From positions 4,849,804 to 4,913,803 of the forward strand of contig NC_133501.1 of assembly GCF_025370935.1 (NCBI RefSeq): a stretch of DNA of 64,000 bases. The letters are read 5' to 3'. Numbering within the stretch: position 1 is the first letter of the stretch; every line of letters starts with the position of its first letter. The notes under the pieces are model-generated. The model searched no databases, was not told the origin of the DNA, and saw only the letters and a list, made by a program, of their open reading frames with translations. A program made the position numbers and the translations under genes. This DNA is from Choristoneura fumiferana. Its lineage: Eukaryota > Arthropoda > Insecta > Lepidoptera > Tortricidae. Of the stretch, positions 36,501-45,056 are shown piece after piece.

Positions 36501-37382
36501 GAGTTAGTCGTACCAAAACTGAATTCATGGAATGTGACTTTGGGGGCTCTGAGGAAATAGGATGTGACATACTTATTGACTCCACAGCACTACCCAAGGT
36601 CTCCCGTTTTAAATATCTGGGATCCATGCTTACGACAGATACGCACATAGAAGAAGACGTGAATCATCGAGTAAACACAGCCTGGCTGAAATGGCCATCC
36701 CTATCTGGCGTCCTCTGCGATAACAAAATGCCAATAAAAACTAAAGGCAAAATTTACAAAACTGCTGTCAGACCCGCAATGACTTATGGAGCAGAGTGTT
36801 GGACCACCCTCAAAAAGCACGAACAAAAGTTGCACACAGCAGAAATGAAAATGTTGCGCTGGGCGGACGGCGTGACGCGTTTAGATAAAGTCCGCAACGA
36901 GTACGTCAGGGGATCATTTAAAGTGGCCCCAGTCGCAGAGAAACTTAAAGAAAGTCGACTTCGCTGGTACGGCCACATAAAAAGAAGAGATGAGAGCTAC
37001 TCCGTTAAGATAGCGCTAAACATCCCTACTAAACCCCGTGGTAAGGGAAGACCGCCGTCTACATGGTGGACTAATGTTGAGAGGGACCTGAAAGCCCTGA
37101 ATATCTCACCAACGACAACCCAGGACAGAGCGTCCTGGCGCCGACGTACAAGGAGGCCCGACCCCAGTTGAAATGGGAGGGGGGCAAGAAGAAGAAGAGT
37201 TGTTTGTCGCGGGTGCAAACCCGGGCCCGCACCTTTGTTATCCGAAATTTTCTGATCAATTATGGAGCAGAAAAGTCCTGCTTTGTGCTGGGTATTTAGA
37301 GCGGTTATGATTAAATTAAAGCATAGTTGGAAGAAAATGATATTACCAGAAGGGCCACGATGAAGATGAGCAGCAGTTTCAT
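24488..37382 (-). CDS. Gene B: 65-residue secreted peptide on seven mini-exons
   Basis: I do not recognise this gene. Coding exons in order: 37382-37347, 33361-33331, 30830-30795, 28385-28350, 27428-27414, 26346-26317, 24501-24488. Most sites are strong (donors GTGAGT or GTAAGT, CAG acceptors); exon 1 (GTAATA) and exon 5 (GTTTGT) have weaker donors. The first junction is phase 0, all later ones phase 1. Exons 1-2 make a signal peptide, MKLLLIFIVALL then VGLAACQA, with likely cleavage before NM. The mature 45 residues are two DPT-led blocks (DPTNMIGQAAEM, DPTGTASKVLSS), then Gly/Ser-rich GSSDA, GSVGSIPGLG, GFGV and TAA. No cysteine remains. A TATA box and AATAAA lie where expected. Intron 1 hosts an antisense RTE copy. 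A secreted role (immune, silk, effector) is only a guess. Confidence 0.72.
25229..25394. repeat. Palindromic MITE in the last intron of gene B
   Basis: aatgatattgtatacggata is inverted at the right end (ttatccgttacaatatcatt), with inner arms cgtcttaaatcgagttt and gctaatt. A relative is at 28914-29035 and its duplicate at 60050-60172. A truncated SINE (attcatgtgcggaatcacca) lies just before, at 25065-25120. Confidence 0.55.
26030..26305 (+). repeat. Dispersed repeat 'family X', 3'-truncated
   Basis: Matches the first 280 bp of the 18945 copy, from tctgtctgtccgtccgcggc to tttttcgattcagcgatttg, and stops almost at the donor of gene B exon 6. Confidence 0.65.
26317..26346 (-). CDS. Gene B exon 6
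   Basis: 30 nt, symmetrical phase 1. Acceptor aaattgtttcag, donor GGCG|GTAAGT. Adds GSVGSIPGLG. A 'family X' insertion ends about 10 bp past the donor. Confidence 0.66.
27414..27428 (-). CDS. Gene B exon 5 (15-nt micro-exon)
   Basis: Acceptor ctttgtttttcag, donor GCAG|GTTTGT (weaker). Adds GSSDA without changing frame. If skipped, the frame is kept. Confidence 0.5.
28064..28300. repeat. Fold-back MITE beside gene B exon 4
   Basis: ttgactgtacttgcataatc at the left is inverted at the right (gcaagtacaatcaac), with arms spanning ctaaactacatttcc and tccgtcctgcgga. Same element at about 30508-30750, 59213-59443 and 61644-61884; a degraded relative is at 40610-40700. Confidence 0.6.
28350..28385 (-). 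CDS. Gene B exon 4
   Basis: 36 nt, symmetrical phase 1, same acceptor and donor context as exon 3. Encodes DPTGTASKVLSS. Only 19 of 36 bases match exon 3 although the flanking introns are nearly identical. Confidence 0.72.
29397..29632 (-). mobile_element. tRNA-derived SINE, full length
   Basis: Reading from 29632 on the minus strand: an A-box-like TGGCTAAGTGG and B box GGGTTCGAATCCC, then the SINE body seen at 22563 and 24237, ending in an ATTTATTT tail near 29397. The split promoter is polymerase III type. It is not a functional tRNA: the head does not close into a cloverleaf end. Confidence 0.75.
30437..31036. repeat. 600-bp internal repeat around gene B exon 3
   Basis: Second copy of the unit at 27991-28598. 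As read, the 90 bp on the acceptor side and the 30 bp on the donor side of the exons are identical between copies. Confidence 0.85.
30795..30830 (-). CDS. Gene B exon 3
   Basis: 36 nt, symmetrical phase 1. Acceptor aatatttcag, donor ATGG|GTAAGT. Encodes DPTNMIGQAAEM. Lies in a 600-bp repeat whose other copy holds exon 4. Confidence 0.72.
31225..31395. repeat. CATC/GTCC tetranucleotide array and 20-bp units
   Basis: (CATC)n then (CGTC)n, then three units of catccgtccatccgtctaac, then (CGCAT)n. The equivalent array at 62383-62530 has a different number of each unit. Confidence 0.9.
32600..33207 (+). mobile_element. CR1-like LINE 3' end
   Basis: Encodes LPSLYVFEIIMYVRKN, YNKIPKNIINETDTKF and KKTLISKAYYKVNDYI, the end of the polymerase, then a stop at about 32933. 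The 3' UTR has tgccggattcttctcagcag and ends in (TTTGAC)n. Same family end as 17371-18770. 5'-truncated and inactive. Lies in intron 2 of gene B, antisense. Confidence 0.75.
33331..33361 (-). CDS. Gene B exon 2
   Basis: 31 nt, starting phase 0 and ending phase 1. Acceptor aatttcag, donor ATGG|GTGAGT. Completes the leader: VGLAACQANM. Confidence 0.72.
33885..34108 (+). repeat. Dispersed short repeat (as at 9325)
   Basis: From caaatgcgaaagtgtgtatg to cgaagtcgcgggcaatagct and CTAGTAC. Common lepidopteran repeat, possibly Helitron-related. Confidence 0.45.
34479..35348 (+). pseudogene. RTE apurinic-type endonuclease domain, truncated
   Basis: 289 codons. The endonuclease fold starts near residue 76 (LRLGTWNLGTM, Asn82; IQETKW, Glu109; SAYAPQ). 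At 213-217 the protein reads GAYLN where the family has an Asp (GDxN), so a catalytic residue is replaced by Tyr215. The frame ends just after IDYI, before the SDH-type end of the domain, because the Penelope-like insertion supplies the stop. Inactive on two counts. In databases this domain is often mislabelled craniofacial development protein 2-like. Confidence 0.8.
35346..35585. mobile_element. Penelope-like inverted pair inside the RTE element
   Basis: Left half inverted (gaatcaggcgttactttgcg, gcgaccttacaatagctaag), right half direct (ggtagcatggtgtacggttg) up to cgaaacgcgtca, where RTE sequence resumes. The right half stops one base past the predicted cleavage point of the hammerhead-like motif. 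RTE sequence on the two sides is not contiguous, so insertion came with, or was followed by, a deletion. Confidence 0.5.
35537..37171 (+). pseudogene. RTE reverse transcriptase, catalytic residue altered
   Basis: RTE-derived sequence begins near 35587; the first 16-17 codons come from the inserted repeat. Motifs in order: KALGPDNVPVDIWKLL (78-93), NYRGIKLMSHTLKLWERVI (134-152), FIDLEKAFD (200-208), VGVHQGSTISPLLFN (257-271), and YADE at 291-294 where active enzymes have YADD. Then the C-terminal RLRWYGHI segment and a basic tail. Open throughout, but the Asp-to-Glu change at the active site and the lost start argue that it is dead. Confidence 0.82.
37347..37382 (-). CDS. Gene B exon 1 (signal peptide start)
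   Basis: 36 nt, twelve codons MKLLLIFIVALL, preceded by CCAGACAACATG. Donor CTG|GTAATA. The start context resembles that of gene A (GACCGGCAACATG). Confidence 0.72.
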
Positions 37383-37437
37383 GTTGTCTGGTTCTGGACG
37401 CCAAGTAAATTAATGCTGTTCATAATGCACCCACCCG

Positions 37438-37445
37438 TTTTTATA
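37438..37445 (-). promoter_or_regulatory. TATA box of gene B
   Basis: TATAAAAA on the minus strand, 56 bp before the ATG, which would give a 5' UTR of roughly 25-30 nt. Confidence 0.55.
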
Positions 37446-37805
37446 CACGAAGATGTCCTCGATTGAGCACTTGTGTAAATTTTGAGTAATTATTTATTTC
37501 AATAAAATCGGCCAAGTGCGATTCGGAATAGCGCCCTGAGGGTCCGTAAAGTCGTGCGGAATAAAAAACGAATTTTGAAAATTTGTGAACCCCTTATACT
37601 ATTGTCATTTCGAAGTTTATAATCTCAAAAACCACCGAACCGATAATTAAACATAACAAAGAATCACCGCAACGAAACTCGCTTTCACATAAATACAATA
37701 TTTTTTTTACCCAGGAAACCACCTTATTTAATTTGTTAATTCGTATAAACATAAATAACACAGTTAATCTTTATTGTCTGTCTATCTGTCTATTTATACT
37801 ACCTT

Positions 37806-37986
37806 TTGTGGTGGTGAGGTGATGTGGGTTTGTGTAATTTGTGTGTGTTCTTACAGTATCGAGGTGGAGCATGGTCGCATATTTTGCATAAACTTAACTA
37901 TCATAAGGTCGCGGGTGAGCAAGGAAATTCTTTTAGTTCATTGATATGGACCTCCGCAAAGTAACGCCTGATTCAATAAATTAGGT
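37806..37986 (+). mobile_element. Penelope-like terminal unit, 5'-truncated
   Basis: From ggtggtgaggtgatgtgggt to the family 3' end cgcctgattcaataaatt. Lacks the hammerhead-like segment. Just upstream of the gene B promoter. Confidence 0.5.
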
Positions 37987-39005
37987 ATTACCTATTGAAA
38001 AAGAAAAATTAAAAAAATAATAATATAAGTAAGTATAAAAAATATATATTTCAAACTGCCAATGACACAGGGCTGGTGCATTTCTCGCCCAAAGTATTGG
38101 GATCACAACCCAGCGCGATAATGCAGCCAGTAGGTATTATTAGGGTGACTTTCAAAAATCCTTATTTTTTTTTGCATTTTTATGTATTTTATGTCTTTGT
38201 TTTGTATAATTTGAATTTTACAGCGCATTCGTGTTTAACTGTATTGCTGTAATTTTTTGTTGACAAATAAATAAATAAATAAATTATGGTCTCTTCCGTA
38301 GGGACAAGACTTGGGTGAATTGTATTTATAATACTTAGGTTATTTTACCATAGTTTTTACTTTTATTGTCCCATCAGCATAATGCGTTTGCTTAAATAAA
38401 TTTCCTACTGAATACTAAATATTAAACTTGTCTTTTTTGCGTGGCAAAAATTTCGTACGAATATTTAATTTATTTGCACATTACATTAATATTGAGACAA
38501 TAGAGTATTTAATCAGGTGCTATACTAAATAATAACTGGTTGATTTTAATGACTATGACGTCAATCGGGGCTGACTCTTTTACATAAAGTACCTACAGTA
38601 AAACGGGGGTTACTTTAAAATGCAGGGGCTACTTTTGATAGGGAAATAATAAGTGCAGCGACTAAAGTTTTATTTAGCATCCTCAACGGAACATCTGTTT
38701 TTGTATGTAAGCAACGGGTTAATAGAACAGCTTCTATTAAAATAATATGCCATCATTACAATACCAGCAAATATTGCAAAATCGAACGACAATTTACAAA
38801 CAACAAATAATATAACTCGGCTACCGATAAATATATTATTATCTTCAAAATTGATGATTTGGCGACTAATATTGTAAGTCAGCTACCTACTTTATTTGTT
38901 TTTGAGCTTCAGTATATGTCTACTAATTTAATCAAAATCAACCCCCAATAAAGAGCATCGTAAATAATGACTTAGCAACTAAATTAATAATTCGTCTCCT
39001 TTTTT
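37987..39005. other. Upstream of gene B; LINE tail, otherwise nothing
   Basis: 38190-38285 is a LINE 3' end (tttacagcgcattcgtgttt and a (TAAA)n tail; relative at 25885-25975). The rest is AT-rich with no recognised feature. Confidence 0.4.
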
Positions 39006-39036
39006 TAATGAAAATTAGCAACACACCTTTTACTCC

Positions 39037-39340
39037 GCTCCGCTCCGCTGTCTCCGCTTTACTCCACTGTATCCACTCCGCTACCTCCGCTCCGCTGCCT
39101 CCACTCCGTTGTCTCCGCTCCGCTCCACTGCCTCCGCTTTACTCCACTGCCTCCGCTCCGCTCTACTACATCCGCTCCGCTGCCTCCACTCCGTTGTCTC
39201 CGCTCCGCTCCACTGCCTCCGCTTTACTCCACTGCCTCCGCTCCGCTCTACTACATCCGCTCCGCTGCCTCCGCTCCGTTGCCTCCGTTCCGCTCCGTGT
39301 TCCGCTCTGCTCCGTTGCCTCCGCTCCGTTCCTCCGCGCC
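39037..39340. repeat. CTCCG-rich satellite with 85-bp higher-order unit
   Basis: Built of gcctccgctccgct-type words. One 85-bp block starting tgcctccactccgttgtctc at 39096 is repeated exactly at 39181, followed by a partial third. Long open frames on both strands are products of the repeat, not genes. Confidence 0.85.
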
Positions 39341-39560
39341 GCGCCATTTTACGTTCACGTCACGACGCCGTATATCTCCACGACGCGGCACCGTACCGCG
39401 TCGGGCGCCGCGCCGTTTTACGTTCACGACGCCGTATAACGTGCACGGCGCGGCACCGTGCCGCGTCGGCCACCGCGGCCGTGTACGTACACGACGCCGT
39501 ATAACGTGCACCGCGCGGCACCGTGACGCGTCGGGAGCCGCGCCGTTTTACGTTGACGCG
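39341..39560. repeat. CpG-rich tandem repeat, units of about 65-70 bp
   Basis: About three units of the form gccgcgccgttttacgttca ... gtataacgtgcacggcgcgg. Very CpG-rich. It runs directly into a MITE. Confidence 0.75.
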
Positions 39561-39577
39561 CCGCAACCTGTACCCTT

Positions 39578-39756
39578 AGTGTAAGTTTTCGGTTACAAAA
39601 TACGTCTCGATCGCGTTCGCGTTAAAATCTCAATTTGTATGCAAACGCGAACAGCGCCTCTAGCGGAACGAAAGCGGTGATTCCATACAAATTGCGATTT
39701 TAACGCGAACGCGATCGAGACGTATTTTGTAAACGAAAACTTACACTAAGGGCACT
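39578..39756. repeat. Palindromic MITE, both ends intact
   Basis: cccttagtgtaagttttcg at the left and its inverse at the right, arms continuing through acgtctcgatcgcgttcgcg, with gcgcctctagcgg at the centre. About 179 bp. Second copy at 9955-10102. Confidence 0.75.
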
Positions 39757-40340
39757 GGACATGTGGCCGGGCACTTAGTCGCTAATTTTTTAAATTCTAA
39801 CGTATAAAATAGTGGATATTATATAAAATTAGACCTACCTACCACTGATAATTATTAAATTTGATATTTATGGTTGCTTCAGTCATAATTTCCGTATACT
39901 AATGTATAAAAATAGAGGTGACAATATTAAATTAGAGTGTGTTACAATTGTTTTCTAGGTGCAATAGATACACTCATCAGAAGCTTAACATTTGTAGGCA
40001 TATTACAAATTTAGCTGCTATATAATAATCGTCATGCTGATTTATTAAAACGTAGCTTGGGTTACACAATTAACAGTCGCTTGAAAAGTATTTATTAGGC
40101 GCTTAAAATTAGTTGCTGATATATTAATTCAGAAGACAAATAGTTAAATTTGAAGCCAAAAATGACAGTTTATTATTATAGATACTAATTTTACGAAACG
40201 TTTGTAATAATTTACATCAAGATTTACACAGTCTGTCACGCACTTCCGGCCATTTCGGAACTGACACTACTGAAACTCACTGAAATTTAGTTTCCCGTAA
40301 AAAAATATTTAGTAGAAGTATTTTTGCTAACTGTACCTTC
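39757..40340. other. Nothing recognised
   Basis: AT-rich DNA, then a (CTT)n run at about 40339-40355 that belongs to the next LINE fragment's tail. Confidence 0.35.
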
Positions 40341-40395
40341 TTCTTCTTCTTCTTCGTCGTTTCACTCTTGACAGAGTGGTCGTGGTCATCATTTT

Positions 40396-40600
40396 CTAGG
40401 TGCTGGTAGCAAGCTTAACAATACGCCTCCATTCCTCCCTGACAGCCGCCTTCCTTATGCTTGCGTGTAGTGGTCCTTCTATTGCTGCTTTGACCTGGTC
40501 TGTCCATCTCATAGGCGATCTACCTCGTGGCCTAGTGCCTTCGACTTTCCCCTGGATCACAAGTCGCTCCATAGCTGCGTCTCCTTTACGACATATGACA
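40396..40600 (-). pseudogene. LINE polymerase extreme C-terminus
   Basis: Minus strand encodes MERLVIQGKVEGTRPRGRSP and MRWTDQVKAAIEG, then EEWRRIVKLATST and a stop: the conserved end of several LINE polymerases. The (GAA)n tail is at 40355-40339. Only the last 68 codons remain. Confidence 0.6.
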
Positions 40601-40878
40601 TTTGTCGTAAAGGAGAACGGTACCTACTTGTATTGTTATCGGAAATCCATTTGTGTACCGAATTTTAAGTCGATACCATTAACCGTTAGAGTTCTCTACC
40701 GTGGAGACAATTCTGACCTGGTCATGATCACCGGAATTGCACGACCAGATTATTCTTTGCCATCAGTTTTATATTAAAATGCCAAATTTCAAGTCAATCA
40801 AACCACAGAAAGTAAATCTAAATAACAACATTTGATTACAGACAACGGGACAGGTGAAATGAAATAAAACCTTGTATT

Positions 40879-41155
40879 TTGCAGGTGGTAGGACCTTGTG
40901 CAAGGTCCGCCCGGATTGCTACCACCATCTTGCTCGCTAATCCTGCCGTGAAGCAGCAGTGCTTGCACTGTTGTGTTTCGGCGTGGAGAGTAAGACAGCC
41001 GGTGAAATTACTGGCACGTGAGGTATCCCATCTTAGGCCTCTAGGTTGGCAACGCGTCTGCAATACCCCTGGTGTTGCAGATGTTTATGGGCGGTGGTGA
41101 TCTCTTACCATCAGGAGACCCATTTGCTCGTTTGCCATCCAGTCAAATAAAAAAA
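40879..41155 (+). mobile_element. LINE/SINE 3' region 'family Z'
   Basis: Direct-orientation copy, from ggtggtaggaccttgtgcaa to gctcgtttgccatccagtca and an A-rich tail. Relatives are at 21301-21565 (inverted), 32120-32278 and 63253-63417. Confidence 0.55.
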
Positions 41156-41634
41156 TAATAATTTTCTTAGGTACATACTAAATAATAATGCTTATAATAT
41201 AATCTTTATTTATCTGTCATAAACATACAATGTCAACAAACTTACGGGCTACACTTCTTAAAAGGGACAAATATCACAATTACCCTGTACTAGGAAAATT
41301 CCTGTGTTCCAGGTGTAGGTAGATGTAGATGTTGATTTAACTTAATATCTTATCAATTACAAAATATAAGAAAGGAAGTTATTTTTGCGTTAAGGCGTTT
41401 TACACAATTATAAATTTACAACCAACATAAACACAAACTTTTATTTATGTAACCTTTTTGTTTTTCCTTTTTGTACAAAGTATAAACAAACAAACAAACA
41501 AACAAACAAACAAACACTACGAGTACTAACTTATAAATCTATATATTATTTATTTATTAAGAAAATATTAAGATAATACAAAATATCCATAGGACTAAAA
41601 CTACTATTAATTTAAAATAACTAAAACTAAAACT
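41156..41634. other. AT-rich stretch with (CAAA)n
   Basis: (ACAA)n microsatellite at about 41486-41515; otherwise nothing recognised. The last 100 bp are probably the 3' UTR of the next LINE fragment. Confidence 0.4.
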
Positions 41635-42065
41635 TTAATTAAAAAATAGAGGTGAGCCTCTTGGCATGGTGCCCATCACGCAGGCAGCATTCCCGCGTTG
41701 AACTGCAATTGAGATTCTTTGCGCGAGAAAGCTGCCGGCGCCAGGGTTGCCTGTTGCCTCCCTTAACCTATTGCTGAGCTCCCTGTGTAGCTCCAGCGCA
41801 CCCTTACCCCAAGGACCTAGAGTCTCGACGCCGAAAGCAAAGAAATGATATTGGGCGCCGAGACAGCTATATTTTATTTTGTGACCTTGAGGCGTTCCCG
41901 GGCGTCTGCCGCCGCCCCCGCACATTTGGTAGTTGCTGGTAGGTAGGACGCCGCCAGGGTATCTGTACAGGTAGCGTCCCACACCAGCGCACGGCCAGTC
42001 TTCCAGGGTATCAACGACATTCCGTCAGGGCGCTTGCCATCGCTCCGTACAATCTATGATTATTT
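41635..42065 (-). pseudogene. LINE polymerase C-terminal fragment with frameshift
   Basis: From 42050 one frame reads RPDGMSLIPWKTGRALVWDA and TCTDTLAASYL. After a frame change near 41880 the next reads FFAFGVETLGPWGKGALEL and RISIAVQRGNAACVMGT. This is a known C-terminal block of invertebrate LINE polymerases. Broken by at least one indel. Confidence 0.65.
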
Positions 42066-42839
42066 TAATACAATCAATAACTTTTCTGTATCTTCGTAGG
42101 ACATGAGTTTGCTGAAGAGCTTCTAGGACACTTATCTAGTGTCCCATAATAGACACGTAACCCTGACACCAGAGGTAGCCTACCCTAAGACCTACCAAAC
42201 CAGTAAAAAGTAAAAGTAAAAGTTTCACGGTTTTAGAGATATTGGCAATTTAATATTTCTTCTGAATTCGCACTTTTTTGACATTCTTAGTTCAATTTTT
42301 TTAGAATGACTCTTGAATTTATTTTTATTTTTACGTTTCTGCTATCTGGAATAGCTAATTAAGCAAGCCAAATCATTATTCTGAGAACAACTAATGTAAC
42401 AAATGGAAAAATACTAAATTAGTGTCTTTGAACACCTGCCACGTACTCGTAAAAAATACTAGGAACGAATTGAGAAAATTACTTTAAAAACTTCATTATG
42501 TTATGCTGATTCAGAAATGGTACATTATTATTACCTTACATTATTAGTACATTATTATATGTACCATTAATATTATTAATGGTACATTTTCTCTCTTTTT
42601 TTTTAAACTAATTATTGGGTTTTATTTTAGCTGATGATTCTGATAAAAGCAAATGCGATTAAAACAACAGGTTTACTTTAAATGTTTTATTTTAATACTC
42701 AAATTTATAGCAATAAAAAAAAAAACCTAACATTACCATTAGATACGTAAATTTTAATTTTGTTTATTTAATTCAGTTTATTACATTTTTGGAATCTGAT
42801 TTCTGAAAACGCTTCACAAAGCCTATTTCTCCAAATGGT

Positions 42840-43075
42840 TTTCGATTTAGTATACATTGTCAAAAATTGGGACATCCCAATTGAAATTCCGGGATTTTAC
42901 AAAATTCATCTGGGAATTCCCAAAATTTAGATCGTGGTCTTCATTGAGGTTGTGTCAAGAACAACTACCCAAAATTTTAATACCTACTCTAAACCCAGCG
43001 GTTGTTATTTCGACATTTTATCCGTATCCCGTGGGAATATCGGGATAAAAAGTAGCCTATAGATAGATAGATTTA
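42840..43075 (+). repeat. Dispersed repeat, copy 1
   Basis: Contains attgaaattccgggatttta and cccagcggttgttatt. A diverged relative is at about 43745-43925 (gaattgaaattacggcattt, cccaacggttgttatg). Confidence 0.4.
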
Positions 43076-43267
43076 TTTATTACCCTTTGAAAAAATACAT
43101 TATAAACAAATGTCATGTAATTATAAGAAATTTACAAAAGGATCGTCAAATGTATACAACAAAAATATAAATGGAATTCACAATGTTCTTAAGTTTTAAC
43201 GGGGTATGTCGCCCCCTGTAACCTGTAAAAAAGATAAATAGTTAGAAACACGTTAAAAACTACAAGG

Positions 43268-43685
43268 TGTTATCGATCGTAATGTTTTGAATAAACTGTT
43301 GTACAAAGCGCCATCTATGTGGTGCTTTTTGAACTAGCTCGCTAGATCCTTTTGCCTACCTCATAAAGTCGATGTTATAAGCTAGCAAGCAATAAGCTTC
43401 AAGACACGACCCACAGAGGGCGTGATTGTAAATAAATCTAGTTCTAAGTATTGCAGAGGGCGCTGCTTGACTTTATATAAGCGCATGCAAAGCGCAGCTC
43501 AGCCCTTATTTTTCGCTTCATTTTCGAAACTAAATAAACTCATCAAGCCAGCAAGCTGTTTGCCTCCACCCCCACCTGCCAAGGCTCAAACAACGGTATT
43601 ACAATTTTGAAGCAAACTAAAATTGGCGCCTTCATCTGAGCTTTTAGTGTCTGTAAACGTAACTAATTCAATAAACTCGTTGACA
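43268..43685 (+). mobile_element. Possible solo LTR with promoter
   Basis: A 418-bp stretch bounded by TGTTATCG and GTTGACA (TG...CA). It has TATATAA at 43474-43480 followed about 25 bp on by an initiator-like cagctcag, and AATAAA sites at about 43427, 43533 and 43670. This layout fits a retrotransposon LTR. No target duplication is seen (caagg versus tagta) and no second copy is in the window, so a host promoter is an alternative. Confidence 0.3.
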
Positions 43686-43994
43686 TAGTACCTATAAAAC
43701 TCACTTGATTTATTATGACGTTTTTATCACTTTTTTATGTGATACTAGAGTTTAGCCACGGCTTCGCACGCGTAAATCAAGATACAGCAGTTGAATTGAA
43801 ATTACGGCATTTTACAAAATTCCCGTGTTAATTCCCGAAAATTACTCCGTGATTCGTGGTTTTCATTGGTTAAAAGCCACTACTTATGCCAAATTTCGTG
43901 ACTAAGCCCAACGGTTGTTATGGGTCGATCAACGTTTTCTTGTTTGTTATTCTATCACGTTGTCCAAGAGACAACAGTGACACTTAGACTCACA

Positions 43995-44237
43995 CACCAG
44001 TTGTTAGTGTTGTGGGTCTAACAACTGGTAGCATGGTGTACGGTTGTGTCACTCTGAAGATGAGCTCTGGTTGAGTTCGAAACGCGTCAGTGTAGTGTGG
44101 TGGTGGTGATAGATGGGTTTGTGTGATTTGTGTGTGTTCTTACAGTGTGGAGGTGGAGGAACTGCATGAACACGCATATTTTGCATAAGCTTAGCTATCG
44201 TAAGGTCGCGGGTGAGCAAGGAAATTATTTTAGTTCC
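43995..44237 (+). mobile_element. Penelope-like terminal unit with hammerhead-like motif
   Basis: Best-preserved unit: from ccagttgttag through ggtagcatggtgtacggttg and the hammerhead-like segment to taaggtcgcgggtgagcaag and attattttagttcc, where the last 45 bp of the family are missing. Same unit as at 22170, 35346 and 37806. Confidence 0.5.
44048..44092 (+). ncRNA. Hammerhead-ribozyme-like motif
   Basis: Stem I: 44050-44053 pairs with 44089-44092. CTGAAGA at 44054-44060 fits the conserved CUGANGA. Stem II: 44062-44067 with 44073-44078 (six pairs, one G-U). GAAA at 44079-44082. Stem III has only two pairs (44082-44083 with 44086-44087), and GTC at 44086-44088 is a proper cleavage triplet. 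One extra T (44061) between core and stem II departs from the consensus. Short stem III type I hammerheads are known in Penelope-like elements. Confidence 0.4.
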
Positions 44238-45056
44238 TTTTTAAGTGTTTTTTAACTGCAAGGAAAAAGTGATCGTATCATGTTAAATGAGAATGATTTG
44301 TCAAATCATTCTCATTCCACCTGGCTACAGTTGTCAAGTGACAAGACAAATCAGTAATGCCACAGATTATGTTATTGTACGACTTAATTTCTCTAGGCAA
44401 TGGAACGTCTGTCTAATTGTGACGTCATCCGACGTATTTCGTAAAAAAAATATTAAAAAATAAATACTTATTTAAATTAAAAATTGATGAAAATGGTATC
44501 TTAAAATATCGTATTCTTTGCAAAAATAAAATAAAAACTATTGGTATTTTTTTTTGGTGCATCTCAATTGCAACTACTTGTCTAGATCGAATAGTATATT
44601 AGGAGTGCGAAGCCGCGGATAAACTCTAGTTAGAATTAAATAACAAATCAATCAAGTGCGAGTCGGACTCGCGCGCCGAGTGTAACATGAAAATTTCTTC
44701 TTCTTCTACGCGCATGTCGCGTCGTCATTCTTGGGCAAATACCACCATTTGAATATTTCTTTTTTTCTTTCATAATTTATATTATGTAGTAAACGTCCGA
44801 GTAATCTGATATCATCTGTATTGCTAATGACATATAATTGGAGATGCCAACTATTGGGACAGTGGCGAGCACTCGTACGCTTACCTTATATTTGACAATG
44901 CACTTGGCTTTGTGATGTTTATTTAACAATGACGATTTTTACGAACATTTTTGAGAAAAATGTATTCGTGTTTTTCTTTGATTACATAAAATTTAACGCT
45001 TCAGATAATATTTGTACATTATAATATTATACCTACATATATATATAACTGGTATG
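44238..45056. other. Repeat debris; holds an empty site for a MITE
   Basis: 44795-44905 (attgctaatgacatataatt, ccaactattgggacagtggc) is repeated at 45520-45910, where it is split by the hAT-like MITE. A common repeat end, gtgcgagtcggactcgcgcg, is at 44656. No gene. Confidence 0.5.

Larger units (their letters stand above)
34172..37197 (+). mobile_element. RTE-clade LINE, full-length but broken, with 17-bp target duplication
   Basis: Flanked by agttgtttatcgcgggt (34155-34171) and agttgtttgtcgcgggt (37198-37214), 16 of 17 identical. Order: GC-rich 5' UTR, endonuclease, a 240-bp Penelope-like insertion, reverse transcriptase, short 3' UTR ending in (GAA)n. The stretch joining endonuclease and polymerase in RTE elements is missing. 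Inserted antisense in intron 1 of gene B, about 150 bp from exon 1. Confidence 0.8.

Noticed and set aside
39008..39584. Long overlapping open frames on both strands
   Set aside because: They come from tandem CTCCG- and CpG-rich units with few stop codons; no start context or splice sites, and the translation is pure repeat.
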